A stretch of 48,468 bases of DNA from an uncultured Collinsella sp. GTDB taxonomy: Bacteria; Actinomycetota; Coriobacteriia; Coriobacteriales; Coriobacteriaceae. This document shows, one piece after another, positions 33,994 through 42,981 of this stretch (position 1 is the stretch's first letter; each line of letters begins with the position of its first letter). The notes below the pieces were generated by a model, which had not been told where the DNA came from, did no database searches, and saw only the letters and a list, made by a program, of their open reading frames with translations. The position numbers and the translations under genes are program-made. The stretch is from positions 1-48,468 of the forward strand of contig CAAEMX010000031.1 of the NCBI GenBank assembly GCA_900757185.1. Direction: 5' to 3'.

Positions 33994-34974
33994 ATGACAA
34001 TTACAGCCGATATGACGTTTGGCGAAATCGCGCTCCTTCCTGAGTTCGCTGGCTTTGGCGAGCACCTTATGCTTTGCCGGCCTTCAACTTGGGAGCGCAT
34101 GTGGAATAAACCCATCGTGTCTCATATGAATTCTGATGCTAATCCATATGAAACTACTCGCGTTTTGCGTGGATTGAATCGGATTGTCGAGCTCGTGGAT
34201 GACGGGAGGCAAGTTGCCTACGATATATGGGATGAAGCCGACTGCATCCGTGATCCGACTCGACGCAACACGAAACTGTTCTTCTTTCCCGGGAGACCCG
34301 GGGCTCCCTTTATCATTGCGGTTTCGGGCGGAGGTTATCAGAGCGTTTGTCATCAAATGGAAGGCTTTCCCGTTGCCCCCGAGCTTAACGATGCGGGCTA
34401 TAACGTGTTCGTGCTGTCATACAGGGTGAGGGTCGAGCCTTTGATGCCGCGTCCAATCGACGATTTAAATCGAGCTGTCCGTTTTGTCTTCGAGAATTCA
34501 GCGAAATTTAATGTCGCAAAAAGTTATGCAGTTATCGGCTTTTCTGCTGGTGCGCATTTAACTGCCGAGTGGGGGACGGACAACAAGGGATTTGCGTCCT
34601 ACGGATGCGAGGCACCCAAAGCCTTGGTCCTGTGTTATGCACCGATTGATCTTCGTGGCTTTGAGAGCGCATCAGACAATAGATTTCTTGATTCGGTGTG
34701 CGGCGGGGCTGGTCGCGACTCGCTCGATGATTTCTGTATTAATCAGCATGTGTGGGAGCAGTATCCTCCGACATATCTTTGGCAATGCGCTGACGATGAT
34801 ATTGTATCGCCCGACAATTATGAAAAGATGGTCGATGCTCTGGATGCAGCTGGAGTACACCATGAGGGAGTCATGTATTCAGAAGGGGGGCACGCATTGA
34901 TGAAGCCCCATGCGCCGGAGACCGACTACTGGTGTATGAGCGTTATTGAGTTTCTTAAAGATTATCTCGACTAG
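33994..34974 (+). CDS. Alpha/beta hydrolase (esterase, HSL-like)
   Basis: A 326-residue intracellular hydrolase without signal peptide. The nucleophile motif is GFSAGAHL, the oxyanion-hole region VSGGGYQSV lies upstream, and the acid and histidine are likely the Asp in CADDDIVSPDN and the His in EGGHALM. This matches acetyl-xylan or carboxyl esterases of the BD-FAE/hormone-sensitive-lipase group. Placed after a PTS gene, it may deacylate the imported sugar. GGAGTGA lies before ATG 33994. Codon use is A+T-richer than in genes outside the 31517-34974 block. Confidence 0.85.
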   Translation: MTITADMTFGEIALLPEFAGFGEHLMLCRPSTWERMWNKPIVSHMNSDANPYETTRVLRGLNRIVELVDDGRQVAYDIWDEADCIRDPTRRNTKLFFFPGRPGAPFIIAVSGGGYQSVCHQMEGFPVAPELNDAGYNVFVLSYRVRVEPLMPRPIDDLNRAVRFVFENSAKFNVAKSYAVIGFSAGAHLTAEWGTDNKGFASYGCEAPKALVLCYAPIDLRGFESASDNRFLDSVCGGAGRDSLDDFCINQHVWEQYPPTYLWQCADDDIVSPDNYEKMVDALDAAGVHHEGVMYSEGGHALMKPHAPETDYWCMSVIEFLKDYLD

Positions 34975-35097
34975 GAAGCTGCATGTCGCTTTTTGAGCGG
35001 GTGATTTCGTCATGCAATGTTTTCGGTATTGATCGTGGTCGTGGATGAATGATGTTCTAGAATGTTCATACTGTCACATAAACGAACAGGAGCGAAC

Positions 35098-35742
35098 ATG
35101 CATATCTACTCTGTTAACGATCCCGAGTTCAAATCCTATGGCAATGTTTGGGATGACGTTCCGTCCGAGCTCACGTCGCCCGTGCTCGAGGCGCTCTCTG
35201 CCACGCCCATCCCCGAGGGCAGCAAGTACGTAGCAAGCGCGCCGGAGCTCGAGGGCGTCAAGGATGCCGACAAATTGGGTTTTCTCATGTTTGGCGGCCG
35301 CCCCTTCCAGCTCGGCTGGTGCAACGGCCACAACACGAAACTTAACTGTCTGGAGTATCACCGCGCCAGCGAGTTTAACCTGGGCGCCCGCGATTTTATT
35401 CTGCTCGTGGCGCATCGCTGGGAGATTGAGGACGGCAAGCTCGACACCGCGTGCGTCAAGGCGTTCCGCGTGCCGGCGGGTACGGTCGTCGAAGTATTTA
35501 ACACCACGCTCCACTACACGCCCTGCATGGTCGACGACGGCGGCTTCCAGGTGATGGTGGCGCTGCCCGCTGGCACCAATGGTCCGCGCCCCGAGGCTGC
35601 GGCCGACATGCCCGCGGTCGGTGACAGCTACTGCTACTGGAAGGCCGACAAGTGGGTCCTCTGCCACGCCGACAGCCCCAAGGCGGCCGAAGGCGGCTAC
35701 GTAGGCCTCATCGGCAAGAACCTCGACATCACCTGCGACTAG
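35098..35742 (+). CDS. DUF4867 family protein
   Basis: A 214-residue soluble protein matching DUF4867 in its start (MHIYSVNDPEFKSYG), the GWCNGHNTKLNCLEYHRASE stretch, and VPAGTVVEVFNTTLHYTPC. The fold seems cupin-like: conserved His and Glu in the EYHR segment and a later His in TTLHYTPC could be metal ligands. The function is not established. Relatives often lie near sugar-use genes, which fits the PTS and GH1 neighbours here. AGGAGCGAAC places ATG 35098 well, against an open frame beginning at 35062. Codon use is again G+C-rich. Confidence 0.85.
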   Translation: MHIYSVNDPEFKSYGNVWDDVPSELTSPVLEALSATPIPEGSKYVASAPELEGVKDADKLGFLMFGGRPFQLGWCNGHNTKLNCLEYHRASEFNLGARDFILLVAHRWEIEDGKLDTACVKAFRVPAGTVVEVFNTTLHYTPCMVDDGGFQVMVALPAGTNGPRPEAAADMPAVGDSYCYWKADKWVLCHADSPKAAEGGYVGLIGKNLDITCD

Positions 35743-35756
35743 CCTCTTCCGTCTCG

Positions 35757-35935
35757 ATCTGTAACATCTAGCGGGCTAAATCGCCTCTACCTGTTACAGA
35801 TTTAGACAAACTGAAGGGGCTGCCCGAAAAATCTCGATCTGTAACACCAGGCCCGGTTTTGGCTGCCTAACTGTTACAGATCAAGACAAACCGTCCCAAA
35901 CCACCACAAAGGTGTCTGTCCCCTTTGTGGTGGTT
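35757..35935. repeat. Tandem stem-loop repeats before the GH1 gene
   Basis: Two near-copies with an 80-base period: ATCTGTAACA at 35757 and 35837 each pairs with TGTTACAGAT at 35792 and 35872, followed by AGACAAAC. A third hairpin has AACCACCACAAAGG at 35899-35912 and its complement at 35922-35935. The stretch 35743-36094 holds no gene; from 35936 on I see nothing further except the GH1 ribosome site. Confidence 0.8.
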
Positions 35936-36094
35936 GGCGGTTTGGGCCGGCGGGTATCAAAAAGTGTCAGACGTGGGCGGCTGCCGAGCGCCTGCGCGCG
36001 AAAAGAAGTGTCGACCTGCGTCGTTGCCGTTGAGTAGCGCGCTGCTTACGGGGATACTGAAACCACGACAAACAGCGTGTGAAAGGATCGATGC

Positions 36095-37525
36095 ATGGCT
36101 TTCCGTAAAGACTTCCTGTGGGGCGGCGCAACGGCTGCCAACCAGTGCGAGGGCGCTTACGACGTGGATGGCCGCGGCCTGGCCAACGTGGACGTGGCGC
36201 CGCACGGCCCTGAGCGCTATGCGGTGGTCTCCGGCCAGCGCAAGATGCTCGACTTCGAGGACGGCTATTACTACCCCGCGCAGACCGGCATCGATTTCTA
36301 TCACCACTACAAGGAGGACATCGCCCTCTTTGCCGAGATGGGCTTTAAGACCTTCCGCATGAGCCTGGCCTGGACCCGCATCTTCCCCAACGGCGACGAG
36401 ACTGAGCCCAACGAGGCCGGCCTGGCCTTCTACGAGGACGTGTTCCGCGAGTGTCAGGCGCACGGCATTGAGCCGCTCGTGACCATCACGCACTTCGACT
36501 GCCCGATTCACCTCATCAAGGAGTACGGCGGCTGGCGCAACCGCAAGCTCATCGACTTCTACAAGAACCTCGCGACCACGATCTTCACCCGCTACAAGGG
36601 CCTGGTAAAGTACTGGCTTACCTTCAACGAGATCAATATGATCCTGCACCTGCCGTTTATGGGTGCCGGTCTGGTCTTTGAGGAGGGCGAGAACAAGGAG
36701 GCCGTCGAGTACCTGGCCGCCCACAACGAGCTCGTCGCCAGCGCTTGGGCAACCAAGATCGCTCACGAGATCGACCCTGAGGTCAAGATCGGTTGCATGC
36801 TTGCCGCAGGTAGCTACTACCCCTACAGCTGCCGTCCGGGCGATGTGCGCCAGGCGCAGCTCGACAACCAGAACAACTACTTCTTTGTCGACGTTCAGAG
36901 CCGCGGCTACTACCCGGCCTATGCCGTCAAGAAGCTCGAGCGTTTGGGCATCGATGTGGGCATGACGGATGAGGACCGCGAGATCCTGGCCGCCAACACC
37001 GTCGACTTCATCAGCTTTAGCTACTACAGCACCCGTTGCTCCGCCGGTGCCGATAACCCCGATGTCGAGCGCACCCAGGGCAACGCCTTCGCCGGCGCCA
37101 AGAACCCCTACCTGCAGGAGAGCCAGTGGGGCTGGGCCATCGATCCGCTGGGCTTCCGCATCACCCTCAACGACCTGTACGACCGTTATCAGAAGCCGCT
37201 GTTTGTGGTCGAGAACGGTCTGGGCGCCAAGGATGTTGTCGAGGAGGATGGCTCCATCAACGACGACTACCGTATCGACTACCTGCGCCAGCATATCGCC
37301 GCGATGCGCGATGCGGTGACCGAGGACGGCGTTGACCTGCTGGGCTACACCACCTGGGGTCCGATCGACCTGGTCTCGGCCGGCACGGGCGAGATGTCCA
37401 AGCGCTACGGCTTTATCTACGTGGACCGCGACGATGCAGGCAACGGCACCCTCAAGCGTTCCAAGAAGAAGAGCTTCGACTGGTACAAACACGTCATCGA
37501 GACGAACGGCGAGGACCTGGCCTAA
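36095..37525 (+). CDS. 6-phospho-beta-glucosidase, GH1
   Basis: A 476-residue glycoside hydrolase family 1 enzyme. The acid/base Glu is E179 in LTFNEI and the nucleophile is E373 in VVENG. Near the C-terminus, GTGEMSKRYGFIYVDRD carries the Ser-Lys-Tyr arrangement that binds a 6-phosphate, so the substrate is a phosphorylated disaccharide from a PTS such as the EIIBC at 32518. It acts in the cytoplasm, giving glucose 6-phosphate and the aglycone or sugar. AAAGGA precedes ATG 36095. It ends in its own terminator. It is G+C-rich, unlike the PTS gene, so the link is functional rather than of common origin. Confidence 0.92.
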   Translation: MAFRKDFLWGGATAANQCEGAYDVDGRGLANVDVAPHGPERYAVVSGQRKMLDFEDGYYYPAQTGIDFYHHYKEDIALFAEMGFKTFRMSLAWTRIFPNGDETEPNEAGLAFYEDVFRECQAHGIEPLVTITHFDCPIHLIKEYGGWRNRKLIDFYKNLATTIFTRYKGLVKYWLTFNEINMILHLPFMGAGLVFEEGENKEAVEYLAAHNELVASAWATKIAHEIDPEVKIGCMLAAGSYYPYSCRPGDVRQAQLDNQNNYFFVDVQSRGYYPAYAVKKLERLGIDVGMTDEDREILAANTVDFISFSYYSTRCSAGADNPDVERTQGNAFAGAKNPYLQESQWGWAIDPLGFRITLNDLYDRYQKPLFVVENGLGAKDVVEEDGSINDDYRIDYLRQHIAAMRDAVTEDGVDLLGYTTWGPIDLVSAGTGEMSKRYGFIYVDRDDAGNGTLKRSKKKSFDWYKHVIETNGEDLA

Positions 37526-37555
37526 GGCTTTCCCAACAACCACAGCCTCCTAACC

Positions 37556-37595
37556 AAAACGCCCGGCGAGCAGTTAATGCCCGCCGGGCGTTTTG
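37556..37595 (+). terminator. Intrinsic terminator after the GH1 gene
   Basis: AAAACGCCCGGCG (37556-37568) pairs with CGCCGGGCGTTTTG (37582-37595), giving a good T-tract on both strands. Confidence 0.88.
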
Positions 37596-37612
37596 TTAAA
37601 AGAAGCGAAAGC

Positions 37613-37784
37613 ACTCATTGGGGACGTACTTAAATGAGTATCCGCAGAATGAGAGTGGATAATCTCCCGTTTTTAGCCTGTTTGTGGGCTCAAAGTGGGA
37701 GATTATCCACTCTCGCCATTTGGGCGTCCAAAAATCCTCGCTCGTTTTGTCTTAGTCATTGGGGACGTTCTTAAACGACTAGTC
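37613..37784. repeat. Composite repeat region
   Basis: Three parts: an ACTCATT...AATGAGT unit around GGGGAC (37613-37639), a hairpin with perfect 18-base arms (GAGAGTGGATAATCTCCC at 37651-37668, complement at 37697-37714), and a TAGTCATTGGGGAC unit (37753-37784). The middle part and its tail, CCAAAAATCC at about 37729, recur at 46541-46640. The rest up to 37867 holds no gene. Confidence 0.8.
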
Positions 37785-37867
37785 GCTGGCGACGTCCCTC
37801 GCCGTCGGCGGATTTTGGGACATGCGGCCCGCTTTTTGGGCCCGCCTGTCGGTACACTAAAAGCACT

Positions 37868-39751
37868 ATGGGTACCCGCGAGCGACATATCGGCCACGCG
37901 ACCGCCCGATCCGCGCCCGTGGCGGATCTTAGGGGCGGCAGGCTCTTCGCCATGCCGCGATTCCTTGTTGGCATATCGCATGGCGTGTATCGCCACCGCG
38001 TCTTTGTTATCGCCGGCGCCATTACCGCGCTGTTCCTTATGCTTTTGGCAGTCTTGCCGGCACTGTTTGCCTCCGACCCCAAGCTTTCCAACACCGTGCC
38101 CGCCTATAGCGAGGTGTCCGAAGAGGTCGTGGATGCGCTCGTCCACTCGAGCTCTCTCCCGCTGCTTGTCGCCGCAATTGCATTTTCAATCTGGGGTGTG
38201 TTGGCGTACCTACGCTGCTTGGACTACGTCTTGCGCCGCCGCCTTGTTGCCATCGCCGCCATTTGTGCCCTGTGGATGATCGAGGTCATCCTCAAATATA
38301 AGTCGTTCACGCCGTTCTATGCCACCGTGCTGTGGTACCTGTACTACGTGCCCATGACGCTCATTCCGCTGATCTACCAGCTGTGCGGTCTGCGCCTCGC
38401 GGGTTTGGAACAGCATCGTATGGGGCGTCGGTACCGCACCGTTTTGTGGGTCATGGCTGTCCTGCTTATCGGCTTTGTGCTTACTAACGATGTTCATCAG
38501 CAGGTCTTCCATTTCGATCGATCGAGTGGAACCTGGAGCAACGATTACACATATGGTTGGGGCTACGGTACCGTTCTGGTATGGACAGCCTTTAACTTCG
38601 TTGCCTTTTTTATCCTGGTGGGCCGGTTCTCGTCCTTTCGCATCCAGCGTTTCTCGGGCACGGCGGCGCTCGTACTGCTGGGTGGCGCATTCTTTGCCAT
38701 TTCATATGCGCTGCGTGTGCCCTGGGCATGGAGGCTTAATTTTTCACTTGTCTACTGCGTCCTGTGCGTGGTGGCGATGGAAATCTGTCTCGATTGCGGT
38801 GTCATCCCGTCGTACCACGATATCGCCGGTATTTTCGGCACCTTGCCGCTTGACCTCAAAGTTCTAACGCGTGACCTGCAGGAAGTCTATGTCACGCCGG
38901 TGTCAAAGCCAATGCCGGTAGGCGTGCGTGAGGAGTTGCGGGTCCAAGAGCACGGGCACGCTCACGCCTTTGCCGTGGCGTCCGATCCCGATGTAATGTA
39001 TCGCGCCTTTCCGCTGCTGGGTGGATCGGCTCTCCTTGCCCAGGACGTCTCGGAGCTCAACGAACTCAATCGCGAACTGGCGCATCGTCGCATGGAGCTG
39101 CAACGCCAAAATGAGCTGCTTGCCGCCGACTACGACCTTAAGACACATTTGGCAGACCAAGAGGCCGAGACCTTACTGGTCCAAGACGTGGACCAAGCGC
39201 TTGCCCGTGCGCTCGAAGGGATGTACGACCTGCTGAGCTCGCTGCCGCCGTTGACCGATGAGGCGTCTTCGCACGAGCGTTACCGCATGCTGCAGCGCGC
39301 CAAGATGCTCGTCGCCTATTGCAAACGCAAGGGGTCGCTCACGTTGGCACAGCACGGGGAGAGCGGTTTTGACCGCGACCGCATTCAGCTCATCGCCAAC
39401 GAGCTTGCAAGTGACCTGCGCACCATCGATGTCGATTGCGCCTCGATTATCGCCATACGGCGCCCGATGCACGCCAGTACGGTAAGCGCCCTGTACGACT
39501 GCGTGTATGACTTTGCGTTTTTTGCCTACACCACCGACCATCCGGCGCTTATGTATCACTTGGGCGACCATGACCGGTGCAGTGTCGAGCTGCGCGCCAC
39601 GCTTTTTTCCAACGATGATGAAGATCTTTCGCAGACGCCCGCTGCGCAAGAGCTCGAAAGCGCTCTGCAAGGGCGCAACGTGGCATACCGCCTTGAGGGC
39701 GAGCCCGGCCAGCTGCGCATGATCGTCTTGATGCCGAGGGCGGGTGAGTGA
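37868..39751 (+). CDS. Multi-pass membrane protein, kinase-like partner of the next sensor
   Basis: A 627-residue protein with about eight membrane segments between residues 44 and 306, as in 7TM histidine-kinase sensors. A helical, probably coiled-coil, linker (395-435) leads to a cytoplasmic region of about 190 residues. That region looks like a degraded kinase: ASTVSALYDCVYDFAFFAYTT lies where an ATP-binding N-box is expected, but no clear G-boxes or phosphorylated His are seen. It ends with GTGA overlapping the histidine kinase frame. Start: ATG 37868 has no ribosome site but lies ten bases after TACACT, so it may be leaderless; ATG 37952 after GGCAGG is the alternative. Function inferred from layout and context. 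Confidence 0.72.
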   Translation: MGTRERHIGHATARSAPVADLRGGRLFAMPRFLVGISHGVYRHRVFVIAGAITALFLMLLAVLPALFASDPKLSNTVPAYSEVSEEVVDALVHSSSLPLLVAAIAFSIWGVLAYLRCLDYVLRRRLVAIAAICALWMIEVILKYKSFTPFYATVLWYLYYVPMTLIPLIYQLCGLRLAGLEQHRMGRRYRTVLWVMAVLLIGFVLTNDVHQQVFHFDRSSGTWSNDYTYGWGYGTVLVWTAFNFVAFFILVGRFSSFRIQRFSGTAALVLLGGAFFAISYALRVPWAWRLNFSLVYCVLCVVAMEICLDCGVIPSYHDIAGIFGTLPLDLKVLTRDLQEVYVTPVSKPMPVGVREELRVQEHGHAHAFAVASDPDVMYRAFPLLGGSALLAQDVSELNELNRELAHRRMELQRQNELLAADYDLKTHLADQEAETLLVQDVDQALARALEGMYDLLSSLPPLTDEASSHERYRMLQRAKMLVAYCKRKGSLTLAQHGESGFDRDRIQLIANELASDLRTIDVDCASIIAIRRPMHASTVSALYDCVYDFAFFAYTTDHPALMYHLGDHDRCSVELRATLFSNDDEDLSQTPAAQELESALQGRNVAYRLEGEPGQLRMIVLMPRAGE

Positions 39752-39753
39752 CG

Positions 39754-41247
39754 ATGCAGATTTCGTTCATCCTTCCCCAAATCGTTGCGCTCGATGTTGT
39801 CTTTGCCCTGGCTGCGTGTCTGCAGATGATCCACGTCCCGCTCATCGCATCGCGCCGCTCGTCCTATAACCGTAAGGTGATTTGCGCCTACGAGACGAGC
39901 CTTGTGCTTCACCTGATGATTTCGGCGCTCATCTTATTCGCGTCGTCTGGCTCGTATCTGGTGGCGCCGCTTGACGTTTGCGCCAGGGCAATGGGCGGAG
40001 TGCTGTGGCTCAATGCCGCGATCTTTGTCTATGGCGTGGTCCTTATGGTGCGCTATCGTCGCCCTGTCATGCTGGCCGAGCTGCTGCTTGTTGGCGCCGT
40101 GACACCGCCGGTGGTTTTTGCCATGGGCTCGGTGTGGGCCGTTGTCCTTATCGCAGAGGGAGCGTTCTTCCTGTTCCGTTCCGTCGCGGCGCTCTTGATG
40201 GACGTCCGTAACCGCCAAGAGGATATCACCGCGTTCTCGACGATTGAAACCATCAACGTGATTCCCGTGGGCATCCTGTATCTGGACTCGAGGGGCCGTC
40301 CACTGCTCATGAACCGCTGCATGCGCAAAAACCTGGTGGAGCTTCATATGCCCACCGACCTAGGCGATATGAGCGGTACATGGAACGACCTGCGCAAGCT
40401 CAGCATGCAAATGCCCGAAGGCGGTAAGAACCGCGTGCGGATCAACCTGGACCGCTTTGGTGAGGCGCGTGCGGTGGTCGAGGTTTCTCCCGCCGAGATT
40501 CGCCTGTTTGTGTGCGATGACGTTATGGTCTCGGGCCGTTCGTTCGAGCGCATAATCGGTCTGGACGTGACAGAGTATGCGCATGCGCATGACCGCCTGG
40601 CGCAGGCCAACCACCTGCTTGAGCTTGCGGGCCAAGAGCTCCAGGCCCAGATCGAAGAAGTCAAAAAAGTTGCCGACAATGCGGCCTATCTGCGCATGCG
40701 CGCCCGCGTTCACGATGTGATCGGCCAGCGCCTATCAATCCTTCATCGCTATTTGGAGGAGGGGCGCTTGGACGACGAGTCGCTCGAGCAGATCGACCCG
40801 CTGCTGCGCTCAATCGCTGCCGATCTGCGCAGCGGGGGCGACACCGAACCGGCAGAGCAACTGGGCGATATCGTCCATGCTTTTGGCCTGGTGAGCGTGC
40901 AGATCGATGTTGAGGGTGCGCTGCCTGAGGACGCGCGTGTCGCCGCCGCCTTTTTGCAGATTATCCGCGAGGCCTCGACCAACGCCACCAAGCATGCGCA
41001 GGCGCATCGGGTCCATGTGCGCTTGTGGCAGGAGAGGACGGATGCTGACGCCGTCGCGCACATGACGATTTCTAACGACGGGTCCCCGGCCCCCGTATCG
41101 TATCGCGAGGGAACGGGTATCCCAGGTATGAGACATGTCGCGCAAGATCTGGGTGGCAGCCTAGAGGTCCACGCCACCCCGCCCTTTACGCTTACGGTAT
41201 CCATTCCGCTTAACGCCAACGACACGTCCCAAAGGAGAAGCTCATGA
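39754..41247 (+). CDS. Sensor histidine kinase, NarL class
   Basis: A 497-residue membrane sensor. About six membrane segments cover residues 8-155. A PAS-like region follows (about 165-290), then a dimerisation helix with the probable phosphorylated histidine H320 in RARVHDVIGQRLSIL. The ATPase N-box is IIREASTNATKHA (N410). The D-box is reduced to SNDGSPAP, and the G-box region is EGTGIPGMRHVAQDLGG. This is the HisKA_3/NarL-type architecture. ATG 39754 lies just past the previous stop; GTG 39748 in frame overlaps it by four bases and is an alternative. The next gene, its response regulator, overlaps by four bases. Confidence 0.85.
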   Translation: MQISFILPQIVALDVVFALAACLQMIHVPLIASRRSSYNRKVICAYETSLVLHLMISALILFASSGSYLVAPLDVCARAMGGVLWLNAAIFVYGVVLMVRYRRPVMLAELLLVGAVTPPVVFAMGSVWAVVLIAEGAFFLFRSVAALLMDVRNRQEDITAFSTIETINVIPVGILYLDSRGRPLLMNRCMRKNLVELHMPTDLGDMSGTWNDLRKLSMQMPEGGKNRVRINLDRFGEARAVVEVSPAEIRLFVCDDVMVSGRSFERIIGLDVTEYAHAHDRLAQANHLLELAGQELQAQIEEVKKVADNAAYLRMRARVHDVIGQRLSILHRYLEEGRLDDESLEQIDPLLRSIAADLRSGGDTEPAEQLGDIVHAFGLVSVQIDVEGALPEDARVAAAFLQIIREASTNATKHAQAHRVHVRLWQERTDADAVAHMTISNDGSPAPVSYREGTGIPGMRHVAQDLGGSLEVHATPPFTLTVSIPLNANDTSQRRSS

Positions 41248-41867
41248 TCCGCGTGTTAATTGTCGAAGATCAGGCCATCCTGCGCGAGAGCCTGGCGCGC
41301 TCCGTTGGCGACCAGCCCGATATGACCGTCGTTGCCGCGATCGCCGATGCCTCCGAGGCCTTGGGTGTCGCGCTCAAGGAGCGCCCGGACATGATACTGA
41401 TGGACGTGTGCACCGAACACGATTCAAACGGCATCGTGGCGGCGGCACGCATCAAGGAGCAGCTGCCCGAGTGTCGCATCATTATCATGACAGGCATGCC
41501 CGAGATCACCTTTGTCGATCAGGCCCGCGAGGCGGGCGTCGATAGCTTTGTGTACAAGAACGTCGGTATCGACGAGCTGTTCGCCGTGATGCGCTCCACG
41601 CTGGCGGGTTACTGCACGTTTCCCAAGCCGCCCGAGAGCATCTTCTCGGGCACGGCGGCCCTCGACGATGTCGAGCTGTCGATCTTGCGCCTTGCCTGCG
41701 AGGGTAAAAGCCGCCGCGAGATTGCGGCCGAGCTGTTTATGAGCGAGGGCACCATCAAGCGCCGCATCTCGGAGATCCTGAGCAAGACCGGCTACGACAA
41801 CATCATGCGCCTGGCCGTGCATGCGGTGACTGAGGGCAGCATCGTTCCCAACATGGAGCGCCCGTAA
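41244..41867 (+). CDS. LuxR/NarL-type response regulator
   Basis: A 207-residue regulator. The receiver domain (1-120) has the acidic pocket VEDQ near residue 8, the phosphorylated D54 in ILMDVCTE, a Thr in MTGMP and K in VYKNVG. A LuxR-type helix-turn-helix covers about 140-205 (LACEGKSRREIAAELFMSEGTIKRRISEIL). It is the partner of the kinase at 39754. The frame starts inside the kinase end (ATGA overlap) after AAAGGAG. A terminator follows. Target genes are not apparent in the window. Confidence 0.93.
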   Translation: MIRVLIVEDQAILRESLARSVGDQPDMTVVAAIADASEALGVALKERPDMILMDVCTEHDSNGIVAAARIKEQLPECRIIIMTGMPEITFVDQAREAGVDSFVYKNVGIDELFAVMRSTLAGYCTFPKPPESIFSGTAALDDVELSILRLACEGKSRREIAAELFMSEGTIKRRISEILSKTGYDNIMRLAVHAVTEGSIVPNMERP

Positions 41868-41903
41868 TCGACGCGCTCACCCGTGTTCCGGCGCCGCAAA
41901 GAT

Positions 41904-41944
41904 AGGCCGCCCACCGTTTCGCATCTAAAAACGGCGGGCGGCCT
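41904..41944. terminator. Terminator after the response regulator
   Basis: AGGCCGCCCACCGTTT pairs with AAAACGGCGGGCGGCCT. A long stem with a short T-tract, between convergent genes. Confidence 0.75.
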
Positions 41945-41978
41945 GCTTGTATGGGCAGTGCTGTCGGCATAAAGCGGC

Positions 41979-42007
41979 GGGGCCGCAGGATCATCTCCTG
42001 CGGCCCC
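41979..42007 (-). terminator. Terminator hairpin of the lipoprotein gene
   Basis: GGGGCCGCAGGA (41979-41990) pairs perfectly with TCCTGCGGCCCC (41996-42007). On the minus strand it is followed by GCCGCTTTA. Confidence 0.7.
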
Positions 42008-42058
42008 GTCTGGTGTGCGCGGATGTGTCCGCCAATCCGCGGCTGATGTTACGTGCCG

Positions 42059-42901
42059 TTACGCGATGGTTGCGCTGTAGGAGGCAACGTTCTCGTAGGA
42101 ATCGGTCAGGTAGGCGTCGATGCCGATGGTCGTATTGACCAGGTCGTCAAGGCTATCGAGCGTGCCGTTCGAGAACGTGAATTCCTCAGTGGCGTTGGTG
42201 CCGGGCATCAGGTGAGCCGAGAACCAGGGTTCCTTCATGGTGCCGTTGACGTTGGTCTTGCCGCTGGGGGCGTAGAAGGTCAGGTCCTTGTCGCTCTTGT
42301 TGGTGATGTTGACGACAAAACCGATGTCGCCCCACTCGTCCTTGAACTTCTCGGTGATGGTAATGGTGCACAGGTCGTCATCGGCAACGGTGACGGCGGG
42401 GGAGATTTCAATCTTCTGGACGTCGTCGTCTTCGACGGCCTCGTCGATCTCTTCTTCCTTCTCGGCCGCCTCGCGATCCTTCTTTACCGTGCCGGACAGG
42501 TCCTTGTCGGACTTGCTAAAGACAAGATTGCCGTCATCCTCTTCGAGGATGAGCTTGCCGTCCTTGAGCTTCATGTCATGCGACTCGTCTTCGGCGGTGA
42601 TGGTTACGGTGGTGGCGTCCTTTGCCTCCCATTTAAGGTCGACGACTTCAAGGAACAGGTCGAGGGCACCCGTACCATCCTCATCGAGAATCAGGACGCA
42701 GTGCACACCCCAATCCTCGAGCATCTTCATGTACTCATCGGTCAGTTCTTCGCCCTCCAGGGTTCCACCCGAGAGTTCCCAGCTGCCGACGAAGTTGGCC
42801 TTGGGGTCTTTGCCGCCGCCGCTGCAGCCCGTCAGGGCAAAGGCGAGCGCAAGGACGCATGTCAGAAATGCGAGTACGGGCTTTTTGAACGTTGTCTTCA
42901 T
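42059..42901 (-). CDS. Putative lipoprotein
   Basis: A 280-residue secreted lipoprotein: basic start, hydrophobic segment and the lipobox ALTGC near residues 22-26, so it is lipidated at Cys and kept on the outer face of the membrane. The first mature part, VGSWELSGGTLEGEEL, is similar in pattern to small lipocalin-like modules. A charged Glu/Asp/Lys stretch near residues 140-160 separates it from a C-terminal beta domain (DEWGDIGFVVNITNKSDKDL) of DUF4352/DUF5067 type. GGAGGACACC before ATG 42901 (minus) is a strong site; the open frame further upstream overlaps another gene. Role unknown. Confidence 0.85.
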   Translation of the reverse strand: MKTTFKKPVLAFLTCVLALAFALTGCSGGGKDPKANFVGSWELSGGTLEGEELTDEYMKMLEDWGVHCVLILDEDGTGALDLFLEVVDLKWEAKDATTVTITAEDESHDMKLKDGKLILEEDDGNLVFSKSDKDLSGTVKKDREAAEKEEEIDEAVEDDDVQKIEISPAVTVADDDLCTITITEKFKDEWGDIGFVVNITNKSDKDLTFYAPSGKTNVNGTMKEPWFSAHLMPGTNATEEFTFSNGTLDSLDDLVNTTIGIDAYLTDSYENVASYSATIA

Positions 42902-42981
42902 GGTGTCCTCCTTTATCGAACGAAACCCATAGAAGCAAATGCGGGGGTGGCGGATCCCCCGCCAATTACCAGATAGAGGGG

